DNA of 64,000 nucleotides from Heterohyrax brucei. Taxonomy: Eukaryota > Chordata > Mammalia > Hyracoidea > Procaviidae. This document shows, piece after piece, positions 1 through 10,674 of the stretch; position 1 is the first letter of the stretch, and each line of letters starts with the position of its first letter. The DNA is taken from positions 312,501-376,500 of the forward strand of contig CM053154.1 in assembly GCA_028571685.1 (NCBI GenBank), in the 5' to 3' direction. A program made the translations under genes and the position numbers. The notes beneath the pieces were generated by a model, which worked only from the letters and a program-made list of their open reading frames with translations, was not told the origin of the DNA and made no database searches.

Positions 1-467
1 CTGAGACCCCAGGTGTAACACTGAGTTTCCTCTCTGGTCTGGTCACTGCGATGACCTTGTGCAAATGGGAGACAGATGCCCAGGGACCAAGGTCATTTAC
101 CGCTTATTTTATGGGCAGTCCGGAGCCGTGATACCTGCCCTCGATACGTCCTTGCTGTCTTCTCACCGTTGGACTCTCTGGCTCTCAGGAAGGTTCTTGA
201 AGGTGGGGAGGGTTGTTGGCCTTGTCTGGTGGCCAAGGCTCTAGGAACTGGGGGTGTGCCCAGGGTTGTCCAGCTCTGAAACAAGGTACAGGTGAGTGTC
301 ATGGTCAAGGCGGTGGTGGCATGTGTATTTACTGTGTCATGGCTGAACTGCTTTCTTGAGCTTGTCATCTTATGTTTGGGGTGCCTTGCTGGTCTGGGGG
401 GCTGAGAGTTGTCTTTGGTGGCGGGATAGGACCGGCATTTCAGCGGGACCCTGTGCCTCCCTCCCAG

Positions 468-2011
468 GCCTGGGCATCCTAGAGACCCTGGAGGCTGTGC
501 TGAAGCTCTGGCCACTGGGCACCTGGCTGGAGAGCCCGGTGAGTGCCTGCACTGTCCCCAGCCCCTTTTCCTTCCCAGTCTGGGGGCTCCTGCTGATACT
601 TTCTGACTGCGGGACATATGCCAGGTGGGTACACAGGCAGCATAGCTGACGGCACCCCCATCCAGGCTGCTGTCCTGGAGCTGGTGCCCAGCAACCAGGC
701 CAGGGGCCTTCAGACCCCAGTGTGAGACACTACGCGTGCCTGCTCTGTCAGGCAGGTGCACGGCGAGTCTCTGCAGGGCTGCTGCTGACCCTCCAGGCTT
801 CCTGCTGCACCCTCCCTGCGTGGGACTGAAGAGGTGAGCCCAGGGCAGGGCGGCGGGGCCTCCCCTCTCGCCTGGGCTCCCACAGCCCTGCGGAGTCTCG
901 CCTGTCTCTGTCTGGGTCCGCATTCTCTGTAGCCAGTCCCCTGCGACTGCTGCTCGGTGAGGCGCGAGGCTCAGCTTTCAATGACACCCCACCTGGGAGT
1001 GAACCAGGGCGTAGGTGGAGTCTAGAAGGTGCTGAGGGCACCGCCCCCCTACCCCTCTGTCACTGTGGCTGTGGTCCCAGAACCCCCACCTCCAAGTCTG
1101 GCTGTGGCCCACGGCCTATTCCGCCTTAATGGGTGCGAGGCCTCCAGCGACACCTAGAGGACCTGGTGATGGAGGCGTCTTCACTGGGTGGCTGCCGTGC
1201 GGAGTGTGGGGTCGCAGCTGTCTGTTTCCTTCTTTGTCCCCCTCTAAGTATCTTTCTAGAGCCCCAGGACTACCTGGGCCCTCCAGAGCTCTCCTGAGCC
1301 CTGCCTCCCAGGGCCCCCAAGAGCCTGGCTTTGGCAACAGGGAAGATCTGGGACCAGGCTGAAGCCCCCTGCCCACTTGAAGCTTCAGATCTGCTTTCTC
1401 CTGAGTCAGCACAGCCGACGGGACACCTTGTGCAGGGGGACCGGAGGGGCAGCTCCACCGCTAGGGCTCGGGATGCAGGCATGGGGTGCAGGGCTGGCTA
1501 AGCTGACTCAGCGACACAGCCCGGCCCCAGGTGAGGCAGGCTTCCTGGACCCACAGAGCCCCAGAGCCCTGCTGTTTGTCTTCCAGAATTCACTGGAGAG
1601 CATAGAGTGGTTTGCGTTTTAGGAGCAAGCCAGAAAGGCCTTTGCAGCGGTAGCAACTGGGGGAGTCCCCATCTTTCGGAATCTGTGCCCCCTGCTTATC
1701 TGTCGGCCTGCACAGCACCAGCCCAGGCTCCGATGATGTCCCACAGAGAGCTGGATATGTGCCTACAGTGGGGGCAGGGCTACTGTCCCTATTTGTCTCA
1801 GAGCCTCTGTCCAGCAGCTGAGATGAAAATCCATAAGACTGTCCCTTGGAGGAAGGGAGCAGGGGTTCTGGCAGGCCTCGCCCCTCGGCCCCACCTTAGT
1901 GCTCAGAACTCTAGGAGCACACCTTGCGTGTCCCCCACATGCAGAGAGACGGCCCTCTGTGGAAACACCATTCTGCAGAAGGGAGTGCGTGCCCCCAGCG
2001 ACCTGTCCTAG
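468..2011 (+). pseudogene. FUOM: FUOM (fucose mutarotase) 3' part, probably inactivated
   Basis: FUOM interconverts alpha- and beta-L-fucose in the cytosol. Three exon-like blocks match the family in order. 468-538 follows a cag acceptor and ends at gtgagt; it encodes LGILETLEAVLKL and continues to LESP. 666-719 encodes AAVLELVPSNQARGLQTP and ends at gtgtga. The block at 1587-1660 contains ARKAFAAVAT. The last exon, 1945-2011, encodes ETALCGNTILQKGV and ends in TAG at 2009-2011. Two lesions are visible. An in-frame TAG at 1620-1622 falls where the human protein has Tyr. The donor after 1660 reads ggga instead of gtga. The exon between 719 and 1587 (human VWTEYES part) and the 5' exons were not found; the 5' exons may lie left of the window. 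The position, convergent with PRAP1, matches human 10q26.3. A local assembly error cannot be excluded, but two independent lesions favour true loss. Confidence 0.75.
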
Positions 2012-2571
2012 AAGCCTGACCGGCAACCCGGAGAGGAGTCAAGGGGACCTTGAGACCCGACAGCACTGTCCAGCAGTCCCTCACAAACATGGGCAAGCCC
2101 CAGCCCTACAATCGTCCAGGGGCTCTGGGAGTCAGTGCATCTGGGGAGCTTCTTCCACTGGGCTCGGGGGGCCTCCTGATTCCTGGGAAAGATGGAAGTG
2201 TGGTGGTCTGTCAGTGTGCAGTGAGAAGGGCTGAAGGCACAGTTCAGTTCTGTTCTTATCGTGGGCACTCGTCCGCAGCTCCGCAAAGACCCCAAAGCAG
2301 CCCAACTCCCATCCCAGCAGATCCTCAGTTGAGAAATACAAGTGACAAATTAGCCTGAAACTTGCCTGGGGGACAAAGGCGGTTGGGGGGGAGGGGCAGA
2401 GCACAGCCGGGGCTGGACAACCGGCAGCAGGAAACAGACCTTTGACCAGGGTGCGTGGGTGCTTGTGCAGGCTGAACTGCCTGGGGCGTGGACTGGGGGA
2501 TCATGGGTCACAGTGTGCAGTACCCTGCCCCCCGAGGCTGGTGAGCACCTCCAGCTGCTGCAGAGCCCTGC

Positions 2572-3522
2572 TGTTGAGGATTGAATGTGTCCCCCCAAAA
2601 TGTGTGTAGCAATATGAGAAATAAATTTCAAAATGGCCCACCTTCAGAATAAAGGCTAAGATAAGAAGTTGCTAGCTAACCTAAAGAGGAAGCGGGACAG
2701 GAGAACCGTGTACAGCCTTAAAAGGAAGTGGAATGTTGAGACACTGGCGACACGCAGGGGAGACTGTTCACCGCCTCCTCGTTCTCAGGCAATGAGGAAC
2801 CCAGAGAGAACTGCCAGCTAGCTACGAGAATGGCTTCTAAGGACCTGCTGGGTGCACCCTGTCTAGCCTCCTTTGTGGGCTCTGGCACCCAGTTTGCAAA
2901 ATTGTCCAATAAAACCTTGCTCTTGCTAACTGAATTTGAATTGGATTTCTTGAGCGTTCAGCGGAAGAAGACTGGTAACTACCTACCAGTGACCACATAA
3001 GAGGTAAGGAGGCTTGCCTCAGTCATCGAGGCAAGGTCCTAGCTGGGGGTTTGTATCAGCCTGCCAGCTGCCAAGAGAGACCGAAGGGGCATCCAGGGTG
3101 CTGACAAGGCTTCTCACAGCAATTTGGCCAGGCCCTGGCTCCCAGTATTGTGCAATGTTCCTGTAGAACGTCAATTCTGCTTCTGTGACGTTAAGGAGGC
3201 AGGATGGGCCGCACTGTGTTAGGGAGGCAGGACCCAGCGCCTGAGATGGTCCTGAGCCTCGAGGAAGTTTGGGATCTAAATGAAAGGGAAACCAGCAGAG
3301 AGGTGGGAACCTCAGACCATCCGGAAAGAAGCAGTGCTAGGAGCAGAGCATGCCCTTTAGATTCAGGGTCCCTGCTCCAGGGCCAGCAGAGAAAGCCTTC
3401 CCCTGGAGCAGACACCCTGAATCTGGACTCGCAGCTCACTTTACTGTGAGGAGGTAAATGTCTCTTGGTTAAAGCTCCCTGCTTTGGTTTCTCTGTCACA
3501 CCAGCACTAGATAAACACGACA
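2572..3522 (+). mobile_element. MaLR-like LTR, split by a younger LTR
   Basis: Sense copy of the window's commonest LTR. It begins TGTTGAGGATTGAATGTG and ends with the GGTTAAAGCTCC ... AGCACTAGATAAACACGACA tail. The element is interrupted at 2614-3118 and resumes at 3119 with the matching part (CAATTTGGCCAGG). Confidence 0.7.
2614..3118 (+). mobile_element. Solo ERV LTR nested in a MaLR LTR
   Basis: About 505 bp, ATGAGAAATAAA...GGCTTCTCACA, flanked on both sides by GCAAT (2609-2613 and 3119-3123). It contains AATAAA at 2908-2913 followed by CCTTGCTCTTGCTAAC, which looks like a U3-R-U5 boundary. No coding internal part remains. Confidence 0.65.
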
Positions 3523-3956
3523 CCTGTGCTGCATCTGATGAGAGTTGGCCGCCCCCTCCATGGGAGACAGAGGAAGGAACAGGGTGCTCCATGCAGAGAA
3601 CTCATCCAGCGCACGAACAGTTCATGGACAGTTGCTTGCCTGGACTGAGTCCTGGGATGGGAGGGAATGCCCTCTGGGCCAGTTCTGGACCCTAGGCTGC
3701 TCTCCAAGGGCCACCTCTACACCTAAAACCTCCCAGCATCAACACCTGGGGGGAGAAGATGTGACAGAGGTCCAAGGTGGGAGCTGGGGAGGTTGGGCTG
3801 TCGGTAGTAGTGGGGCCACAATCACCGGGGTCTCTGCCCCCACACCCTGGGACTAGGTGGGATCTGCCCAGGGTGACCTGTGAGCTGCTGACCCTGGAGC
3901 CCCAGGAGGTAGCATCCTGGACACCCAGACCCACATTCCCAGGGAAGAAAGGGCAA
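3523..3956. other. No gene recognised
   Basis: Unique-looking sequence between two LTR elements. The short open frames show no family resemblance. Confidence 0.4.
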
Positions 3957-5998
3957 TGTTTCAGTCGGCTAGGGCCTCTCTAACAGAAATACCAGAGTGG
4001 ATGGCTTTAACTAAGGAAAGTTTGTTCTTACATAGTCTGGTAGGCTACAAGTCCAAGTTCAGGACATCTGCTCCACCAAAGGAAGGCTTTCTTTCTCCCT
4101 TGTCAGGTCTGGAGGAAAGTCCGATATTGCATCAGTCTTTGTCCAGGGAGCATCTTGGCACAGGAATCTCAGGTCTGAAGGATGCGCTCTTCTCTGGTGC
4201 TGCTTTCTTGACAGTGTGAGGTTCCCCAGTCTCTGCTTGCTTCTCTTTCCTTTTATCTCTTGTAGGATGAAAGGATTAAGGGTGGGACAAGCCAAACTCC
4301 ACGGAAATTCCCTTTACAGTGGAGCAGGGAGGTGATCCTATGAAGGGATTTACAGCCCCACCCTATTCCTTTAACATACAGCATAGGAAAATCACAACAT
4401 GGAGGACAACCGCAAAATAACTGGAATAATGTCCCAGGCACATGGCTACACATATTTTGGGGGGAACACAATTCAAGCCATGGCATCCGACCCCTTGGCA
4501 CCCCAAAAATCACAACGTTGACACGTGTAACACATTCATCCCATATGATAGAAGTCTTAAATTAGTTCCAAGTCCAAAATTCAAAAGTTTCTTTACGTCT
4601 GTGAAACCTAGAATGCAAGCTATCTGCTTCCAAAGGCAGAATGGCAGAACAGGCACAAGTTCAACATTCCATTTACAAATGGGAGAGAGTGTAGGGAAAT
4701 AAGGCATTAACAGGTCACAGGCAAGTCAGCAGAAATTATTACATTAGCCCTCAAAGCTTTGAAAACAGCCTTACATTTTCTGAGACATTCTACACAATGA
4801 CCCTGCCCTCCAGACTCTAGGTACTGGCCACACTCTGGGTTCTGAGTGGAGACCCTGAGCCGTGTACTACAACTCTCCTGAGGGTCCACTTGGACAGAAA
4901 CTCTGCCCCATTGGCTTTAGGTGCGCCCTAAGCCCAACTGAGTGTCAATTCTACCCTTACAAACATAAGAGGCCATTGTTCCACCTTTCAAATCCCTGAG
5001 GTAACGGCCGTACCTCTTGAGACTGAGGCAGCTCAGCTTCTCACCCTGTTTGTCTCTTCAGCTTCAGCTTCCTGTGGCTGCATGGCCCAGGCCTCAGGCC
5101 CACATCTGCCCCACTGGGGCAAGTGTTCCAAAGCTCTGTAGCTCCACTCATTCAGGAGCCTGCAGGCACCCCACTCTTACTGGAAAGCATCTTGCACAAA
5201 GTCACTCGGCTCTCTCGCTCTATGGGTCTGTAAGGCCAGCTCCACTGATTCAAGTGCCCAGAGGCACCCTGTTCCACAAAGAAAACTGCACACGCACTTA
5301 GCTGTCTTGCTCCATGGGTTGGCTCCAGGGCTGCCTCTGGTTCTGTTGCTGCCACTGCTGCTGCCACCAGTCCTCTGTTGTTTCTCACCATCTGCTCCTT
5401 CTTGGTTCCTTCTGAATCTTCTATCCATTCGGTTTCAAAATGGCTCCCACATTTTAGGTATTTGCTAGAGCAGCACCCCACTCACAGAGTACCAAATTCT
5501 GTTTTAGTCAGCTAGTGCTGGTCTAACAGCAGTACCATGAGTGGATGGCTTTAACGAAGGAAAGTTTATTCTACACAGTCCGGTAGGCTGCAAGTCCAAA
5601 TTCAGGATGTCCACTCCAGGGGCAGGCTTTCCCCCTTGTCAGCTCTGGAGGAAAGTCCACTATTGCATCAGTCTTGTCCACGGAGCATCTTGGTGCAGGA
5701 ACCTCAGGTCTGAAGGACGTGCTTTTCTCCCAATGCTGCTTTCTTGATGGTGTGAGGTTCCCAATTCTCTGCTAGCATCCTTTCTATCTCTTGTAGGGAT
5801 TAGGAGTGGGGCAAGCCATACTCCACTGCTTTTACAATGGAGCAGGGAGGTGAACTTCTGAAGGGATTTACAGTCTCACCCTAATCCTTTAACATACAGC
5901 ACAGCAAAATCACAAAATGGAAGACAATCATAGAATACAGGGAATCATGGTCTCATGGCTACAGCTATTTGGGGGGGCACATAATTGAATCCATGACA
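3957..5998 (-). mobile_element. MaLR retrotransposon, LTR-internal-LTR, antisense
   Basis: Two antisense LTRs (3957-4485 and 5500-5998) flank about 1 kb of internal sequence. Each LTR begins TGTTT(C/T)AGTC and ends with a form of CCATGACA. Read on the minus strand, the internal part begins just inside the right LTR with AATTTGGTACTCTGTGAGTG and then GGGGTGCTGCT, the start typical of MaLR (THE1/MST-like) internal regions. The internal part has no long coding frame, so it would have needed helper proteins in trans. Confidence 0.8.
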
Positions 5999-6169
5999 GG
6001 TGACAAAGTAGAACTAGGGGGCAAGTGGGCTGATAGGTAAAGATTTGGGGTGCAATGAGGGAAGGTCTGTTCTGTGTCTGGCCTTGGACTCTGGGGTCTT
6101 GTCCCCTCTCCCTTCCCCATTCCTTGGGCTTACTGACAGTGACCTTGTCATCTAGCCTTGGGGTTGTTC

Positions 6170-6375
6170 ACTGACCACACACAGGCTTATTTTGAAGCAG
6201 GTCTCTGGAGGTATAATTAATATAAAACTGCACCCATTGAAAGTGTACAATTGGATATGTTTGAGTATCTATATCTACCTGGGGAAATAACACATACTTG
6301 TCACCCCAGAAGTGTCTTCCTGCCCCTTAGTCCTCCATCTTCTTTCTGACACAGTAGTTTGCATTTTTCATTTTT
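6170..6375 (+). mobile_element. Old L1 3'-end fragment
   Basis: Contains TATAATTAATATAAAACTGC and AAAGTGTACAATTGGATATG, motifs of old mammalian L1M 3' ends. No coding remains. Confidence 0.45.
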
Positions 6376-6726
6376 TAAAGAAATAGGATTGTGGAAGGCG
6401 GGGCCGAGATGGCAGAGTAGTCAGACACTTCCTCTGATCCCTCCAACAGTAAACACCCAAAAGAACAAATATAACATTCAAGGAGCCCTGAACATCAGAG
6501 GAAAAGTTAAGAAATTGGACTGAACAACTGGAAAGGGACGGTAGGATTCACCAGACCTGACCCGTGGGGAAGAGGCTGCGGCCAGCATGGTGAGCTGAGG
6601 ACAGTGGCTGGAAGGCATCTTCCCCAGCAAGAGAAACTGTCCAGAGAATCCACTGGCACCTCTGGGACCAGAGAGGGACAGCATGAGATTGTCAAAAGGT
6701 AAATGTTTGCATGTAACCTACTGCAC

Positions 6727-6897
6727 AAAACCAAAAACCAAACCCCCTGCTGTCAAGTCACTTCTGACTCACAGCCACCCTATAGGACAGAGTAGAACTG
6801 CTGCATAGAATTTCCAAGGAATGCCTGGAAGATCTGAACTGCTGATGTTTTGGTTAGCAGACATAGCACTTAACCACTGTGCCACCATGGTTTCCCC
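6727..6897 (-). mobile_element. AfroSINE (tRNA-derived SINE), antisense
   Basis: The minus strand reads GGGAAACCATGGTGGCACAG, TGGTTAAGTGCTATG (A-box region) and a degraded B-box region, then CAGTTCTACTCTGTCCTATA and the 3' part GGGTTTGG. This is the tRNA-derived SINE typical of elephants and relatives. Confidence 0.85.
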
Positions 6898-8248
6898 TAC
6901 CACTCAAGCGCAGGTCTAGATGTTTCCCTCGGGGTGTACCTCTCGTCATTCTGCTGGCACTTTCCCCCTCCCTTTTCTGCACTGCACCGGGCTCTGGAGT
7001 CTGAGACTGTTTACTGAGCTGGAAGTAGGACTCCTTAAGCCCACCTGGGGTCATTCTCTTTGACAAAGAGAGGGAACAGTTTAACAAATAGGGGAAGGGA
7101 AAAGGAAAAAAAAAATCTGCTGACTCCCCTGAACCAGAAATTTAAGCTGCAGCCAGATATCTGGGCCTACAGCAATCATCCCTGCCCATCTAGGACAGTA
7201 GGGTAGAGCCTGCACCACACACTGGTGACTGACTACCTGGAAACCTGAGCTGAATCCATACAAGAAAAGTAAATGGACTTGAGCTCACATGTCTAATAAC
7301 AGCTCTAGCCACCTTGTAATAGGATATTAGTGCTTCAAAGGCACCAATAACCAAACTAACACACGTGACCAGCCATTTTGGACATTTCAAAACAAAACAG
7401 GAAGATCAAACAGTCAGCAAACATAAATAAATTTAAAAACTAAATGATGGTTCAGAGACAACAGTCCATATCAAATTACTTAAAGACTTCAGAAAGCTCC
7501 CAAGACAAAGATTCAAATTTTCCAGAGGAAGAGAATTTCCTGGAATTATCAGAGATAGAGTATGAAAGATTACTAGTTAGAGCTCTTCAAGAGACCAAGA
7601 AGGCAATGAGACAAAATGCCACAGAGCATAATGGTAAATTGAACAGACTGCAAGAAAGCATAGAGCAGTAAGAACTAAAAATTCAGAAAATTAACAGTAA
7701 AATTACAGAATTAGACAACTCTGTAGAGAGCTAAAGGGGCAGAATTGAGACAATAGAAGGCTGACTTAGTGGGACTGAAGATATTTGACAACAACATATT
7801 TGAAGAAAAGTCAGATAAAATAACTCAAAAGAAGAAAAAAAGCACTAAAAATTGTGTGGAACTAGTAACAGATTCCTCATGAGAACGAGGAGTAATCTGT
7901 GACTGACTGGAGCACGAAAAGAGGGAGAGAACAGAAAATACAGAGAGAACTGTCCAAGATTTATTGACAGAAAGCCTCCCCTATGTCATGAAAGGTGAGA
8001 AGGTGTCTATCCAAGATGCTCATCAAACTCCATGCAAGGTAGATCCCAAAAGAAAGACACCAAGACAAGTAAAACTTAACAAAACTAAAGGAGACAATTT
8101 CAGAAGTAGCTAAGGGTGAACGAAAAATAACCTAAAAGAGGAAAGCAGTAAGACTAAGCTCAGCAAAACTCATGCATGCAAAAAGGCAATGGCAGGACAT
8201 ATACACAACCTTGAAGGAAAAAATTGGCAATCAAGAATTATAGTCATA

Positions 8249-8852
8249 CATGGGGTAAAGACAACCCAGAAGATAGAGAGACCCACAAGAGTGGGTGCTT
8301 ACATCGACTTGGGACCAGAAGAACCAGATGGTGCCCGGCCACCACCAGTGATAGCTGCAATGGAGCTCACTAAGTTGAGTCTCACTGGCAACACAAGAAT
8401 AAAAAGGGGTGCATCCTGAGATCTCCACCAAAAGACCTCAATTGACGGTCCAGCAGTTTTGGGGTTCCCCTGGGAGCATGGACCCTGGCCCTGATGTTGC
8501 CCTTGCCCATACATCATAACGAAGGTCCATTCTTCAGACACGAATGGATTGGACTTGGTGATGCAGAGTGACCACATATTGGATGCATTTTGTGGTTCTA
8601 TACATCTGTAGGATGTCATCCTGCTGACGTCTGGCTGGAGGAAGGAGAGTGGGTGGTGAGAAGGGGAAAGGAGACTGTTGGGAGGATGAGACATATATGG
8701 AGCAGAGAGGAATAGTGTGCTGTCACCATACAGGGAGAGCAGTGGAAGCTGCATAGAGGTGGGCATGTAAATTTATATGGGAATGTACATTTCCACTCAT
8801 ATTAAATAAAAAAAATAAAGAAATAAAATAAAAAGAAATGTAACATAAAAAA
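8249..8852 (+). mobile_element. Poly(A)-tailed retroposon (family B), with target duplication
   Basis: About 604 bp ending in an A-rich tail (AAATAAAAAAAATAAAG and following). It is flanked by a perfect 16-bp duplication AAGAATTATAGTCATA at 8233-8248 and 8853-8868, the mark of L1-type target-primed insertion. Related copies lie at 48824-49450 (+), 50561-50990 (-) and about 51798-52645 (-). It has a purine-rich G/A tract before the tail, as in L1 3' UTRs. The family may be a lineage-specific L1 3' end or a non-autonomous element; I cannot tell which. Confidence 0.75.
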
Positions 8853-8860
8853 AAGAATTA

Positions 8861-9412
8861 TAGTCATAGATTGAATTGTATCTCCCCTCCAAAAATATGT
8901 GTAGTAATTTGGCTGGGCCGAGATTCCCTGTATTCTGTGATTACCCTCTATTTTGTGATTTTCTGATGCTATAAATCCTAGTCTCTGCCTGTGGTTACCA
9001 GAACGGATTATGTTAGAGGATGAGGGTGGGACTGTAAATCCCTTCATAAAGTCACCTCCCTGTTCCATTGTAAAGGGAGTTTCCCTGGAGTGTGGCTTGC
9101 ACCACCCTTTATCCTTCCATCCTACAAGAGATGAAAGGGAGGTAAGCAGAGAATTGGAAACCTCATACCATCAAGAAAGCAGCACTGGGAGAAAAGTACA
9201 CGCTTCAGACCTGAGGTTCCTGCGCCCAGATGCTCCCTGACCAAAGACTGATGCAACACAAAGACTTTCCTCCAGGGCTGACAAACGAGAAGCCTTCCCC
9301 TGGAGCAGACATCTGAATTTGGACTTGTAGCCTACTGGACTGTGTAAGAATATAACTTTCCTTTGTTAAAGCCATTCACTCTTGATATTTCTGTTAGAGC
9401 AATGCCATTGTA
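8861..9412 (+). mobile_element. MaLR-like LTR, sense
   Basis: Near-complete LTR: GATTGAATTGTATCTCCCC at the start, ACTGTAAATCCCTTC and AAGCAGCACTGGGAG in the middle, and CTTTGTTAAAGCCATTCACT near the end. The AATAAA seen in sister copies is mutated (AATATAAC). Confidence 0.75.
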
Positions 9413-9454
9413 ACTTTGGAAGGCAGAAACTTATATTCTCAATTTCACCAATGT

Positions 9455-9755
9455 GGAGAAATTTTGTAGTAATTTGGTTGAGCCAAGATTCCCTGTATTC
9501 TGTGATTGCCCTCCATTTTGTGATTTTCTGATGTTGTAAATTCTAATCTCTGCCTGTGTTTACCAGAGTGGGTTATGTTAGAGAGGATTAGGATGGGACT
9601 GTAAATCCCTTACTAAGGTCACCTCTGCTCCACTGTAAAGGGAGTTTCCCTGGAGTGTGACTTGCACCACCTTTTATGCTTTCATCCTATGAGAGAACAA
9701 AGGAAAGAGAGGCAAACAGAGAGTTGAGAACCTCACGCTATCAAGAAAGCAGTAG
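9455..9755 (+). mobile_element. MaLR-like LTR, 3'-truncated
   Basis: A second sense copy right after the previous one. It lacks its first bases and everything after AAGAAAGCAGTAG. Confidence 0.65.
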
Positions 9756-9869
9756 TACTTCCTGTAGCTTTTCTTCTTTTTTTTTGTCAAATTCCCTGAA
9801 TTTTTGTCTATCTGGAAAGGTCCTAATTTTGCCACCATATTCAAGGGACAGTTTTGCTGGGTATATAAT
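9756..9869 (-). mobile_element. L1 fragment, antisense
   Basis: TTTTTGTCTATCTGGAAAGG and GTTTTGCTGGGTATATAATT resemble antisense L1 sequence, squeezed between two LTR copies. Confidence 0.4.
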
Positions 9870-10259
9870 TGTTTTAGTCATGTGGTACTGCTCCAAAAGA
9901 AATACCCCAGAGTGTATGGCTTTAACAAATGGTTGGGGAGCATCTTGGCACAGGAACCTCAGGTCTGAAGGATGTGCACTTCTCCCAGTGCTGTTTTCTT
10001 GATGGTGTGAGATTCCCAATTCTCTGCTTGCTTCCCAATCCTTTTATCCCTTGTTGAATAAAAGGCGGTGCAAGCCACACTCCAGAGAAACTCGCTTTAC
10101 AATGGAGCAGGGAGGTAACCCTATGAAGGGATTTACACTCCCACCCTAATCCTCTTTAATTAACATAGAGCATAGGAAAATCACAAAATGGAGGACAAGC
10201 ATAAAATACTGGGAATCGCAGCCCAGCCGAACGGCCACACACGTTTTCAGTCTGTGACA
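9870..10259 (-). mobile_element. MaLR-like LTR, antisense, internally deleted
   Basis: Begins TGTTTTAGTCATGTGG and keeps the TTTACACTCCCACCC part and the ACACACGTTTTC end. About 130 bases after the GGCTTTAAC region are missing compared with sister copies. Confidence 0.65.
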
Positions 10260-10261
10260 AT

Positions 10262-10665
10262 GCTGCTCTGATGTGTTGTAAACCCTGCCTCTGTGGTGTT
10301 AACAAGGGAGGGTGGTGCCGGCGGCAGGGCTCCATGTGTAAGATTGTGTTGTGCCTTGAAACAGTCTCTTGGGATCTAACAGCAGGAGAATCAAGCAGAG
10401 AGTTAGGGACCCCATACCACCAAGAAAGCAGTGCCAGGGGCAGAACGAGTCCTTTGGAAAGGACCTGGGGTCCCTGTGCCTCAGAAGCTCCTAGTCCAGC
10501 AGAAGATTGATAACAGGATCTCCCAGAGCCAACAAAGGAAGCCTTCCCGTGGGGCTGGTGCCTGAATTTGGACCTGTAGTCTGCTCTACCGTGAGGAAGT
10601 AAATTTCTCCTTGTTAAAGCCACCCACTGTGGTATTTCTGTCACAGCAACGCTAGCTAGGTCAAA
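10262..10665 (+). mobile_element. MaLR-like LTR, sense, diverged
   Basis: The 3' two thirds match the family (AAGAAAGCAGTGCCAGG, then CTTGTTAAAGCCACCCACTG and CAGCAACGCTAGCTAGG). The 5' third is poorly preserved. Confidence 0.6.
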
Positions 10666-10674
10666 AACCATGTG

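Larger units (their letters stand above)
6385..8860 (+). mobile_element. L1/HAL1-like LINE 5' part with decayed ORF1
   Basis: Starts with an L1-like leader (GGCGGGGCCGAGATGGCAGAG). At 7444-7671 an ORF1-like coiled-coil stretch of 75 residues remains (EYERLLVRALQETKKAMRQN...LNRLQESIEQ), ends in a stop, and continues out of frame with KINSKITELDNS. Further degraded ORF1 sequence runs to about 8230. An antisense AfroSINE (6727-6897) and a poly(A) retroposon (8249-8852) are inserted in it. There is no intact ORF1, and ORF2 is not seen. Confidence 0.6.

Noticed and set aside
758-800. Possible remnant of the missing FUOM exon (reads VHGESLQGCC on +)
   Set aside because: Only a few residues fit the human VWTEYESILRRAGC segment, the upstream intron would be about 40 bp, and a TGA follows. 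The match is too weak to call.
5152-5481. 109-codon minus-strand frame
   Set aside because: It lies within the MaLR internal region and shows no retroviral domain.
7444-7671. 75-residue coiled-coil protein as a cellular gene
   Set aside because: The surrounding leader and downstream sequence are L1/HAL1-like, and the frame is broken. It is a LINE ORF1 remnant.
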